Shown here in pieces: positions 34,964 to 43,563 of a DNA stretch of 64,000 bases. The stretch lies in contig CAVTWD010000009.1 in the NCBI GenBank assembly GCA_963738325.1, positions 744,001-808,000 of the forward strand, read 5' to 3'. How positions within the stretch are numbered: the stretch's first letter is position 1; each line of letters begins with the position of its first letter. The DNA comes from CAVTWD01 sp963738325. GTDB lineage: Bacteria > Actinomycetota > Acidimicrobiia > Acidimicrobiales > Ilumatobacteraceae. The notes beneath the pieces were generated by a model. The model was given only the letters and a program-made list of their open reading frames with translations. It ran no database searches and was not told where the DNA came from. The translations under genes were made by a program, and so were the position numbers.

Positions 34964-36362
34964 GACGTGACACCGGCGCGCCGGTGGTGAAGCTGGCGAA
35001 CGCCTCCTCCAAGCACTCGACGAGCATGTCGGGTTCGGTGAGCACGCTCGGATCGAGCGCGATGCCGACGTCGAGCCGGTCACGGTTCCCGGAGCCGGTG
35101 ATGTTGACGGGGCATCCGAGGCGGGGGCCGAGCGGGTAGCTCGCCTCGACGCGCGCTCCGCAGATCTGTCGCTGCCCACGCCATCCGGGCACGGCTGTGG
35201 CCGCAAAGTCAACCGAGTCAGCTTGGGCGTGCAGCCCGGAGACGAGCAGTCGTGAGGGCAGGTGACCGATCGTCGTCGCGAGCGCCGACACCATCTGGAG
35301 GGCCGGCTCGCGGCGGGCCTGCGCAAGGCGTCCGGCAACGGCACCGAACTGTTGCGCCGGCCGATCCACCGCAGTTGGAACCTCCAGCCTTGTCGGCGCG
35401 AACCAGTTCCCCCCCATCTTGTCGTGGCGGCGCTGGCTGGTCGGCGTCGCGAGACGCAGGTCGGGACACCGTTGCCCGAGCCGGTCGTAGTAGCGACCGA
35501 GGCCGGCGGCGGCGGCCGCGATGAGGAGGTCGTTCCTGCTGCCACCCAGGGCGAGGGCTGTGCTCCGGGCGCCTTCCACCGAAATGACCTCGAAGCGGCT
35601 GAGCATGGACCTCGCCGCCGGTCGAGACGCCAGTGGGCCGCCTGTGACCATCAACTGACGGGACACCGAGTTGGCGGCCTCGAGCGCTCGCTGGATGCCA
35701 TGCACCCCGCTCTCGATCGGGTGGAAGTCGCGTACCGTGTCGCGCGCCGTGTTGACATTGTCCATGAACCGGAAAACCGCTCTCGGCACATTGATCGTCA
35801 CGGTGAACGTGCCGAGCAGAGGCTGGCCATCGCCGGCCGACTTGCTTTTGGTCGGCGGAGGAGGTTCGGCGACCACGCGCGACGGAGCGGGTTGGTCGAG
35901 CGCGCGCGTGAGGAGCCGAATCCCGCCGATGCCGTCGGTCAGGGCATGGTGGGCTCGCGCGTACAGCGCGGCGCGTCCACCTTCGAGGCCCTCGATCAGC
36001 GTCACATCCCAGGGGGAGCGCTCGGGGTCGAAGGGAACCGCGTCGAGCACTGCGGTGAGGTCGAGCGCCTGGCGTGTGGATCCTGGAGGCGCGACCGACA
36101 GCACGCGGAGATGCTGATCGGCGGCGAGGTCGTCGTCCTCGATCCAGAACGGTCGTCCTCGAACCGTCGAGCCGTCGGGACGAAGACGCAGACGCTTCGT
36201 CTTGCCCTTGAGGTCGGTGAGCCGCAGGAGGAGCGCCTGGTGGTCCGGGGGGCCGTCGAGGATGATCAGCGCCCCGACGGTGAGCCGGAGCGTCGGATCC
36301 TCTCCGACTCGCCACATGATCGCTTCGATAGGGCTCAGCTGTTCATCGCTGAGGTCTTCCAC
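34941..36362 (-). CDS. Wax ester synthase/acyl-CoA:diacylglycerol acyltransferase (WS/DGAT)
   Basis: The 473-residue protein begins LSDEQLSPIEAIMWRVGEDP, contains the catalytic HHxxxDG motif as ARAHHALTDGIGGIRLL and has the downstream segments GGSRNDLLIAAAAAGLGRYY and LGCPVNITGSGNRDRLDVGI (PLF/NVPG-type region). These acyltransferases transfer acyl-CoA to fatty alcohols or diacylglycerol to make storage lipids and are common in actinobacteria. It is the first gene of the overlapping operon with the nonapeptide-repeat and RDD proteins. Confidence 0.9.
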   Translation of the reverse strand: MEDLSDEQLSPIEAIMWRVGEDPTLRLTVGALIILDGPPDHQALLLRLTDLKGKTKRLRLRPDGSTVRGRPFWIEDDDLAADQHLRVLSVAPPGSTRQALDLTAVLDAVPFDPERSPWDVTLIEGLEGGRAALYARAHHALTDGIGGIRLLTRALDQPAPSRVVAEPPPPTKSKSAGDGQPLLGTFTVTINVPRAVFRFMDNVNTARDTVRDFHPIESGVHGIQRALEAANSVSRQLMVTGGPLASRPAARSMLSRFEVISVEGARSTALALGGSRNDLLIAAAAAGLGRYYDRLGQRCPDLRLATPTSQRRHDKMGGNWFAPTRLEVPTAVDRPAQQFGAVAGRLAQARREPALQMVSALATTIGHLPSRLLVSGLHAQADSVDFAATAVPGWRGQRQICGARVEASYPLGPRLGCPVNITGSGNRDRLDVGIALDPSVLTEPDMLVECLEEAFASFTTGAPVSRRGSRPAK

Positions 36363-36841
36363 GTAGCCCTCCTAACGCCAGGGTGTCGGCTCGTTCGAAA
36401 GAGGCAGACAACTCATAGCCTCGCATTGCAGATCCTGCCACGTGGTCGGCCGCGTCTCCGCCGCCTCCCTGGGACCGCGGCTCCGGCACGTCCTGTCCGC
36501 CGCCGGGAGGTCACGTGGGCGGTGAGGCAGGCGTTGCTCGGGTTCATGACGTCGTTCGGAGCGCGACACGAGCTTGTCACCGGGCTCGCGGCGACGCTCA
36601 GTGGCGGTGGGGCCCGCGTGGTCGCGGTCGGTGGCCTGGGAGCGGGATCCCTCCGAGGCGGATCGGCTGGCGTCGACCGCCCCCAGGCCGAGCCGCCCAG
36701 GCTCGACGGGATCCAGGGCGGCGACGCCACGGTACCGGTTCATCCGGTCGACATGGGGTCGGCCGTTCAGCGACGCCGGGATGACTCGAGCGGAGATTCC
36801 TGCCTTGGAGCAGATCACTTCGCCCGGCTAGAACACCCCGG
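36363..36841. other. Gene-free interval
   Basis: These 479 bases separate the leftward acyltransferase from a small rightward membrane protein. Open frames exist on both strands but show no domain, no ribosome-binding site and strongly Arg/Pro-biased composition. I see no RNA gene or repeat. The interval probably carries the divergent promoters. Confidence 0.5.
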
Positions 36842-37138
36842 ATGCTCATCTTCGCCATCATCGGGCTGGGCCTGCTCGCCGGCTGGATCGCACAGTTCCT
36901 CGTGCCCACCCACCGCCGAGTCGATTGGGGGGAGGCGCTCATCGTCGGGCTGATCGGCTCCTTCGTCGGCGGCCTGCTCTTCAGCCTCATCTTCGGTGAC
37001 GGCATCCGCCTGCGACCGAGCGGCATCATCGGCTCGATCGTCGGCGCCATCATCGTGCAGCTGATCTGGCGCGCGGTGCGCAAGCCGGCGCCGCCGGCGC
37101 CGCGGCATCAGGGACGGGTCACGCCGAAGAAGCGCTGA
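36842..37138 (+). CDS. GlsB/YeaQ/YmgE-family small membrane protein
   Basis: The 98-residue protein has three hydrophobic segments: MLIFAIIGLGLLAGWIAQFL, ALIVGLIGSFVGGLLFSLIF and GIIGSIVGAIIVQLIWRAVR. The Gly-rich helices and length match the transglycosylase-associated/YeaQ family, often linked to general stress. A basic Pro-rich tail follows. Confidence 0.82.
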   Translation: MLIFAIIGLGLLAGWIAQFLVPTHRRVDWGEALIVGLIGSFVGGLLFSLIFGDGIRLRPSGIIGSIVGAIIVQLIWRAVRKPAPPAPRHQGRVTPKKR

Positions 37139-37218
37139 CCACCGCCGAGGCGGGGCGCCCCACCAGACGCGAACCCATCCGGGGGCTTGCACCCGGCCGG
37201 GGCAATACCTTCCCCGAG

Positions 37219-37893
37219 ATGCGGACCGCCACGAGCGCAGATCTGCCTGAGATCCGGAGGGTCCTCGCCGAGGCCTTCGCCGCGGACCCGATGGTGCCTT
37301 GGATCTTCCCCGATGGTGAACATCGGCTCGAGGCCACTTCGGCGTGGCCAGGGCTCTTCGCGGAGCGCTACGTGCATCACGGTCGAGCCGGGGTCGAGGA
37401 AGAAGGCGACGGTGTGCTCGCCGTGGCCTTGCGGCGTTGGCCCGACCAGTTGCCGAGCGCCGGCAGCCGGCCTGCCGACGATCCGGGGGCTGCTCGCCGC
37501 CCTGGTCGGCCGCGAACGGGCCAACGCGCTCGCCGACGTCCTGGGGGCGATGACGACCGTGACGCCTCCGGCCCCCTACGTCTATCTGCACTTCTTGGCG
37601 GTCGATCCGTCCCATCAGCGACGCGGCCTCGGCCGGCGCGTGCTGGAGCCGGGTCTGGCCGCGGGACGCCGGCGGTCACGGCGTGCGTCTCGAAACCACC
37701 AAATCCCGACAACCTCGCTTTCTACCGTTCGCTCGGATTCGCGGTGACGGGCCACCTCCGGTTCGACTTCGGCGGCCCGGAGCTGTGGGCCTCTGGCGCG
37801 CGGCGGGCTGAGCCTCGCGAGGTCCGGCGCCTCGGTGAGGGACGTTGGTCTCTAGCCCTCCCCGTCCAGGAGGCACAGGCTGGAGGAGGGTGA
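37219..37893 (+). CDS. GNAT-family N-acetyltransferase (several frame breaks)
   Basis: The first part, RTATSADLPEIRRVLAEAFA with DPMVPWIFPDGEHR, is a GNAT N-terminus. After a shift near 37460 the acetyl-CoA-binding region appears in another frame as YVYLHFLAVDPSHQRRGLGR-R. After another near 37670 the C-terminal strand NLAFYRSLGFAVTGHLRFD follows. The acetyl-CoA motif Q/RxxGxG/A is present as QRRGLGR. The real C-terminus may end earlier than 37893. Substrate unknown. Confidence 0.72.
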   Translation: MRTATSADLPEIRRVLAEAFAADPMVPWIFPDGEHRLEATSAWPGLFAERYVHHGRAGVEEEGDGVLAVALRRWPDQLPSAGSRPADDPGAARRPGRPRTGQRARRRPGGDDDRDASGPLRLSALLGGRSVPSATRPRPARAGAGSGRGTPAVTACVSKPPNPDNLAFYRSLGFAVTGHLRFDFGGPELWASGARRAEPREVRRLGEGRWSLALPVQEAQAGGG

Positions 37894-37939
37894 ACACGCG
37901 CCCGAAGTCCGGCGCGCGACCCCCACCGAGGAGGTTGTC

Positions 37940-38248
37940 ATGACAGGCGTCGAGACCGTGGGCGAGAGCGGCGTCGGCTTCCAGGCGCAGGTCGACCCCG
38001 AGCGCGCCGCGGCCCGCCAGCATCTGGAGGATCGGTGGAACTTCTCCGCCCACCTGGTGAGCTTCATCGTCGTCAACACGTTCCTGATCGGGATCTGGGC
38101 GTTCACAGGCGCCGGCTACTTCTGGCCGGCCTGGGTGATCGGCGGATGGGGCATCGGCCTCGTCCTCCACGCCTGGACCGTCTTCGTGCGCAAGCCCGTG
38201 ACGGAAGCCGACGTGGACGCCGAGCTGCGCCGCTGCCAGCATCGGTGA
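37940..38248 (+). CDS. 2TM-domain protein
   Basis: The 102-residue protein begins with about 25 polar residues, then RQHLEDRWNFSAHLVSFIVV leading into two helices (VNTFLIGIWAF and FWPAWVIGGWGIGLVLHAWT). This matches the 2TM domain seen as a stand-alone protein or at the N-terminus of sensor kinases. No kinase follows here. Confidence 0.78.
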   Translation: MTGVETVGESGVGFQAQVDPERAAARQHLEDRWNFSAHLVSFIVVNTFLIGIWAFTGAGYFWPAWVIGGWGIGLVLHAWTVFVRKPVTEADVDAELRRCQHR

Positions 38249-38320
38249 CTCGCCAGGGGTACTGAGCAGGGACGTTCGCGGCGGTCCGGAGCGCGGCGAG
38301 CCAGGGTTTAGGGTCGCCGC

Positions 38321-40654
38321 ATGCGGACCTTACGAGGAGCCAGTTTTGTCGTGCTCGGAGCACTGATCGCCGCGACGCTCGTCACGCTGGGCACGCGGCC
38401 CGCCGCCGCGGCCACGCTGCCGCTCGGGTTTGCCACTGGCCCGGTCGTCAGCGGGCTCTCGCAGCCCACCTCGCTCACTGCCCTGCCGGACGGTCGGGTG
38501 CTCGTCACGCAGAAGACGGGCGAGCTGCGAATCATCACACCGGCCACGAGGACGATCACCGGGACGCTGCTGAAGCTGTCGGTGTGCACCCAGTCGGAGC
38601 GGGGCGCGCTCGGCGCGGCGGTTGACCCGTCGGCCACGGCCTCTGGTGGCTCGATCTACGTGTACTTCACGCGGTCCCTCGGCGGCGGCAACTGCAAGAA
38701 CGAGGTCGACCGGTTCACGTGGAGCGGCAACACGATCGCTCCGGCCGCGGTGCTGCTCAGGAACATCCCGTCGGTGGCAGGCAACCACAATGGCGGCGAC
38801 CTCCACTTCGGCCGGGACGGCTTCCTAAACGTGAGCATCGGCGACAGCGGCTGCAGCCCGCGCAACGGCGCGCTGTGCTCGGGGAGCAACCCGGCGGCGC
38901 AGGACCTCGGCCTGCTGAACGGCAAGCTCCTCCGCGTCACGACCACCGGGGCGCCCGCGCCGGGCAACCCCTTCCTGCACGCCGCCGGCGCGGTCGCCTG
39001 CGGGCAGGCCGGGCTCACCGCGGTGGGCCACGTCTGCCAGGAGATCTACGACTTCGGGCTGCGCAACCCGTTCAGAGTGGCCTTCGACCCCAACACGTCG
39101 GTCACGAACTACTTCATCAACGACGTGGGGCTGGACACCTGGGAAGAGGTCGACGCGGGCAGGGCCGGCGCCAACTACGGCTGGAACGTCCGGGAGGGTC
39201 CGTGCGCGAGGGGGTCCACGACGAACTGCGGCGCGCCGCCCACCGGCATGACGAACCCCTTCCTCGCCTACAGCCACGCCACGGGCTGCAACGTGATCAC
39301 CGGCGGCGCCTTCGTGCCCGACGGGGCGTGGCCCGGGTACGACCACACCTACCTCTACACCGACTTCGGCTGCGGCAGGATCTTCCTCGCCTCCCTCGAC
39401 TGTGGCACGTGGACCACGTCCACCTTCGCCACCGGGATCACCGGGATCACCGACTTCGAGTTCATCGGCAACCAGCTGTGGTACTCGACCATCGACGGCG
39501 GCGTCAGCCGGATCGTCGGACCGCCCTCGCCGGCCCCGGGCCCCACCTCCCGCCTGGTGCCGACCACGCCGATCCGCAAGCTCGACACGCGCATCGGCCT
39601 CGGCGGCTCCGGCCCGGTCCCCCCCGGTGGAGTGCGGACGGTGAGCCTCGCCCCGCAGGTGCCGCCGGGGGCCTCGGCCGCGCTCGTGAACGTCACCCTC
39701 GTCTCCTCCACCCGTGCGGGCCACGTGACGGTGTGGCCGGCTGGCCGCCCGCTGCCCAACACCTCGACCTTCAATGCCACGGGACCGGGGCAGACCTTGG
39801 CCAACACGGTGTTGGTGTCCGTCTCGGCCTCCAGCCAGATCAACCTGTTCACGACGGGCGGAGGCCAGCTCCTCGTCGACGTGTTCGGCTACTTCGCCCC
39901 CTCCGGGGCAACGACCAGCGGCCGGTTCCAACCACTCCCACCGGGTCGGGTGCTCGACACCCGGATCGGGCTCGGCGCGCCGAGGGCGAAGGTGGCCGGA
40001 GGGATCTCGGTCATCGTCGGTGGGCAGAAGGGCGTGCCGGTGTCCGGCGTGAGCGCGGTGGCGTTGGTGCTCACGGGCGTCAACCCGTCGACCCGGCTGT
40101 ACGTCACGGCGTGGGGGGCCGGTCCGAGACCGGTGGTCTCCAACCTCAACATGGCCGGGCCGGGTGACGTCCGGGCGAACCTCGTCGTGGTGCCCGTCGT
40201 GGCCGGGAAGATCAGCCTCTTCGCCGAGCACCCCACTGATCTGGTCGGCGACGTGGCCGGGTGGTTCACCGACTCGTCGGCCGGAACCGCCACGAACGGC
40301 CTCTTCGTGCCCGTCACGCCACAGCGACTGCTCGACACCCGCCAGGCGGGGCCACCCGTCGGCCGGTTGGTCGGCTCGCGCGTCTGCACGATCGGCGCGA
40401 GGTGGGCCGCGCCGGCCACCGCCACCGCGATCGCCAGCAACCTCACCGCGATCGGCGCGGGCGGGGCCGGCTACCTCACAGCCTTCCCTGGCGGGTCGGC
40501 GCGGCCCCTCGCCTCGAACCTGAACCTGACCCGTCCCGGTGACTTCGTCGCCGCCGCGGCGCTGACCCGTTTCGGACCGCGGGCCACGATGTCCGTGATG
40601 TCCACCGTGCCGACCGACTTGCTCATCGACGTCGCCGGCTGGTTCAGCGGCTAG
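38321..40654 (+). CDS. Secreted PQQ-type sugar dehydrogenase (glucose/sorbosone family) with three C-terminal repeat domains
   Basis: The 777-residue protein has a signal peptide (FVVLGALIAATLVTLG...AAA) and a beta-propeller of the soluble glucose/sorbosone dehydrogenase family: GLSQPTSLTALPDGRVLVTQ, NHNGGDLHFGRDGFLNVSIG, YDFGLRNPFRVAFDPN, NDVGLDTWEEVDAGRAGANY-GWN. From about residue 410 three repeats of about 120 residues follow, each beginning R-x-LDTR (KLDTRIGLGG, VLDTRIGLGA, LLDTRQAG), with SNLN or STFN in the middle and ending in VDVxGYF or VDVAGWF. These repeats recur at the ends of secreted proteins in actinobacteria and may bind the cell surface or glycans. No frame breaks. Confidence 0.88.
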   Translation: MRTLRGASFVVLGALIAATLVTLGTRPAAAATLPLGFATGPVVSGLSQPTSLTALPDGRVLVTQKTGELRIITPATRTITGTLLKLSVCTQSERGALGAAVDPSATASGGSIYVYFTRSLGGGNCKNEVDRFTWSGNTIAPAAVLLRNIPSVAGNHNGGDLHFGRDGFLNVSIGDSGCSPRNGALCSGSNPAAQDLGLLNGKLLRVTTTGAPAPGNPFLHAAGAVACGQAGLTAVGHVCQEIYDFGLRNPFRVAFDPNTSVTNYFINDVGLDTWEEVDAGRAGANYGWNVREGPCARGSTTNCGAPPTGMTNPFLAYSHATGCNVITGGAFVPDGAWPGYDHTYLYTDFGCGRIFLASLDCGTWTTSTFATGITGITDFEFIGNQLWYSTIDGGVSRIVGPPSPAPGPTSRLVPTTPIRKLDTRIGLGGSGPVPPGGVRTVSLAPQVPPGASAALVNVTLVSSTRAGHVTVWPAGRPLPNTSTFNATGPGQTLANTVLVSVSASSQINLFTTGGGQLLVDVFGYFAPSGATTSGRFQPLPPGRVLDTRIGLGAPRAKVAGGISVIVGGQKGVPVSGVSAVALVLTGVNPSTRLYVTAWGAGPRPVVSNLNMAGPGDVRANLVVVPVVAGKISLFAEHPTDLVGDVAGWFTDSSAGTATNGLFVPVTPQRLLDTRQAGPPVGRLVGSRVCTIGARWAAPATATAIASNLTAIGAGGAGYLTAFPGGSARPLASNLNLTRPGDFVAAAALTRFGPRATMSVMSTVPTDLLIDVAGWFSG

Positions 40655-40745
40655 CCCCACTCGGGCACTCCAACTTGGAACGTTGTGACAAGACTTCGTA
40701 CGGAGGTCGATCCGGCTCTGCCGGTCCGCCGGAGTAGGTGTCTCG

Positions 40746-40772
40746 AAGGGGGGAAGGTCTCCTTCCCCCCTT
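40746..40772. terminator. Bidirectional terminator-like hairpin between convergent genes
   Basis: AAGGGGGGAAGG (40746-40757) and CCTTCCCCCCTT (40761-40772) form a perfect 12-bp stem around a 3-base loop. It lies between the convergent ends of the PQQ-type dehydrogenase and glnE, where a shared terminator is expected. There is no T-tract beyond the A/T bases of the stem. Confidence 0.7.
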
Positions 40773-40776
40773 GGCC

Positions 40777-43458
40777 TTAGCGACGGCCATAGAACAGCCG
40801 CTCGACCACGCGCCGAGCCCGGCGCGTGACCCGGCGGTACTGCTCGCGCAGGTCTGACGGTGTCGTGCCCAACGATCGGGCGAGACGCAACAGCTCCGTC
40901 GACTCCTGCGGCAGGGAGTGCCCCGGCCCCCCGCGCACGAGGAACAACCGGTTGCGGGTGGCCTCGCAGAAGCGATACGCGCTGCGCAGCACGTCCGCGT
41001 CCGCCGGATCGAGCAGGCCCTGGTCGACGAGACGTTGCAGGGCGCCCACCGTCGACGGTTCGCGGACCCGCCGTCGCAACTGGAGGAGCTGCGCGGTCCA
41101 TTCGATGTCGGACAGCGAGCCTCGTCCGAGCTTGAGGTGAAAGGTCGGGTCCTCGCCCAGGGGGATGCGTTCGCGCTCGACCCGTGCCTTCATGCGCCGG
41201 ATCTCTCGCTCGTCGTCTAGCGACAAGCCCGGCTCCCAGACGAATCGCTCCAGGAGATCCATGAACCGTTCGCCGAGGATCGGATCGCCGGCCACGGGCC
41301 GAGCCCGGGCCATCGCCTGGCGCTCCCAAACGAGCGCCCATCGGTCGAAGTAGGCGGCGTAGCCACCGAGCGTGCGGGCGACGGGGCCCTGTCGTCCCTC
41401 TGGACGGAGGTCCAGATCGAGGTCCCAGATGCGCTCGGCCGGAGTCGGCCCGTCGACGAAGCGACGCAGGCTCATGGTCAGGCGGGTGGCCTCCTCGTAG
41501 TCGGCCGGGGTCGAGCCGTCGTAGACCACCACCACGTCGAGGTCGCTGGCGTAGGAGAGCTCCGCGCCCGCGAAGCGCCCGAGGGCGATCACGGCCAGGC
41601 CGAGGCCGGGTTCGAGCGACGCCAATGCCGTCTCGAGGCTGGCCTCGGCGAGGCTCGTGATGTCCGCGCTCACCTGCCCGAGGGCTTCGTCGTGGAGCAC
41701 GTCGCGCGCCATCACGCCCAGGAGCTGGCGTTCGGTCCAGCGCCGCAGGGCGCGTTGCTGGTCCTCGACGTCATCGCGCCACGTGGTGGCCCGGGCCGCG
41801 CTGACGACCAGCTCGGCGCGGTCGTGGGTGCGCAAGTGGCTGGCGTCGGGTAGGCGCTCGGCGATGTCGGGGTTGCGGTGCAGGGCCGCGGCCGCGAGGC
41901 GAGTGGTGCCGAGCAGCAGGCACAGGCGCCGGGCGGCCTCGGGCGACTCGCGGAAGGTGCGGGTGAGCTCCTCCATCCGCTGGCGGTGGGTCACCAGGTT
42001 GCGGATGCCGAGCAGGCCGAGGTCGGGATCGGGGCTCTCGGCCAGCCAGCCGAGGAGCAGGGGCAGCATCTGCTGCATGAGGCGGGAGCTACGCGTGAGG
42101 CCCGCGGTGAGCGCGCGGACGGCGGCACGGGTGCGGGTTCCGTCCGAGAAGCCGAAGGCGGCGAGGCGGGCCTCGATGGCCCCCGGGCGGGCGAGGAGCT
42201 CGGCCTCGCCGGCGGCGAAGGCTTCCAGTAGCGGCCGGAAGTAGAGTCGTTCGTGGATCGAGCGCACCGTCGCCTGATGGCGGGCCAGCTCCGCGTCGAG
42301 CTGCTCGAGGGCCGAGGCCAGTGCCGAGTCCCGGAACCCGAGGGTGCGAGCGAGGCGCGTGCGCTCGCCGTCGTCGGTGGGCATGGCGTAGACCTGGGTG
42401 CCGTCGTAGAGCTGCAGGCGGTGCTCGAGGCGGCGGAGGAAGCGGTAGGCATCGGAGAGCTGAGTGGCGTCGACGGGGTCGACGTAGCCCGCGTCGGCCA
42501 GCTCGCCGAGCACGGTGAGCGTGGTGGGTGACCGCAAGGCCGGGTCGAGGCGGCCGTGCACCAGTTGGAGGAGCTGTACCGCGAACTCGATGTCGCGGAT
42601 GCCACCCCGCCCCCGCTTCACCTCCCGGTCGGTGAGGCCCCGTCGGGCCAACTCGGCCTCGGTGCGGGCTTTGAGATGGCGCATCGACCGAAGGTCGTCG
42701 GCACTGAACACCCTCGACCAGAGGTGCCGCTCCGCCGCCTCTTGCCACGCCGAGGCGACCTCCGCGTCGCCGGCCACGGGGCGCGACTTGAGCAGGGCCT
42801 GGAACTCCCACGGCTGCGCCCAGCGCTCCCAGTAGGCCTCGTACGCGTCGGGCGCCCGCACCAGCGGGCCGGAACGGCCTTCGGGCCTGAGGTTGGCGTC
42901 GACCCGGAAGCAGGAACGGGCCAGCTCCATCAGGCGGCGGGCGTTGCGCTCGAGCTGATCGTGATCGCCGACGCCGGTGAACATCACATCGATGTCGCTC
43001 GCGTAGTTCAGCTCGCGTCCCCCCAGCTTCCCCATGGCGATGACGACGAGCGGCTGCTGCGGGTCGACAAGGTCGACGCAGGTGCCGAGGACGTCGCGGG
43101 CAAGGTCCGACACCGCCGCCACCGTGGCTTCGAGCGAATCCCGCCCGAGCAGGTCGCGGGCGGCGATGCGCAGGTACTCGAGCGACTTCCAGTGCGCCAA
43201 CGTCTCGACGTCGTGGGCCACGAGCGCCGGACGCTGGTCGAGGTCGGCCAGCAGGTCAAGGGCACGCGGGTCGCGCTCGATCAGCCGGGTGAGGGTGCGG
43301 CTCGCCCCTGTCACCGCCAGGACGGCCGCGGCCAGGTCGGGATCGGCCAACTGCCTGGCGGCTTCGGGCCGCGCGCTCAGCAGGCGCTCGACCGCGATGC
43401 GGGTGGCGACGGGCGCGGCAGACCGCTCAATGGCGTCTTCGAGCTCGGAGGCGAGCAC
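40777..43458 (-). CDS. glnE: Bifunctional glutamine synthetase adenylyltransferase/deadenylase GlnE
   Basis: The 893-residue protein has two nucleotidyltransferase domains separated by a helical linker. The N-terminal one carries IAMGKLGGRELNYASDIDVM (GG...DxD), DANLRPEGRSGPLVR and KRGRGGIRDIEFAVQLLQL. The C-terminal one carries ALGRFAGAELSYASDLDVVV, LDLDLRPEGRQGPVARTLGG and KLGRGSLSDIEWTAQLLQL. GlnE adds and removes AMP on the tyrosine of GlnA, and the GlnA at 31874-33299 has that tyrosine. No frame breaks over 2.7 kb. Confidence 0.95.
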   Translation of the reverse strand: MLASELEDAIERSAAPVATRIAVERLLSARPEAARQLADPDLAAAVLAVTGASRTLTRLIERDPRALDLLADLDQRPALVAHDVETLAHWKSLEYLRIAARDLLGRDSLEATVAAVSDLARDVLGTCVDLVDPQQPLVVIAMGKLGGRELNYASDIDVMFTGVGDHDQLERNARRLMELARSCFRVDANLRPEGRSGPLVRAPDAYEAYWERWAQPWEFQALLKSRPVAGDAEVASAWQEAAERHLWSRVFSADDLRSMRHLKARTEAELARRGLTDREVKRGRGGIRDIEFAVQLLQLVHGRLDPALRSPTTLTVLGELADAGYVDPVDATQLSDAYRFLRRLEHRLQLYDGTQVYAMPTDDGERTRLARTLGFRDSALASALEQLDAELARHQATVRSIHERLYFRPLLEAFAAGEAELLARPGAIEARLAAFGFSDGTRTRAAVRALTAGLTRSSRLMQQMLPLLLGWLAESPDPDLGLLGIRNLVTHRQRMEELTRTFRESPEAARRLCLLLGTTRLAAAALHRNPDIAERLPDASHLRTHDRAELVVSAARATTWRDDVEDQQRALRRWTERQLLGVMARDVLHDEALGQVSADITSLAEASLETALASLEPGLGLAVIALGRFAGAELSYASDLDVVVVYDGSTPADYEEATRLTMSLRRFVDGPTPAERIWDLDLDLRPEGRQGPVARTLGGYAAYFDRWALVWERQAMARARPVAGDPILGERFMDLLERFVWEPGLSLDDEREIRRMKARVERERIPLGEDPTFHLKLGRGSLSDIEWTAQLLQLRRRVREPSTVGALQRLVDQGLLDPADADVLRSAYRFCEATRNRLFLVRGGPGHSLPQESTELLRLARSLGTTPSDLREQYRRVTRRARRVVERLFYGRR

Positions 43459-43563
43459 GCCCCCAAGTGTGTCGGCATCGAAGGGCGGACGGAGAGGCCA
43501 CTCGAACTACCCTGATGCCGTGACCCCGCGCTCGTGTCGCTGGCCGAGCCGAGGGCTTCCCGC

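Noticed and set aside
36372..36818. Leftward gene of 148 residues
   Set aside because: No ribosome-binding site or domain; composition is driven by GC content and an alternative frame on the other strand is equally long.
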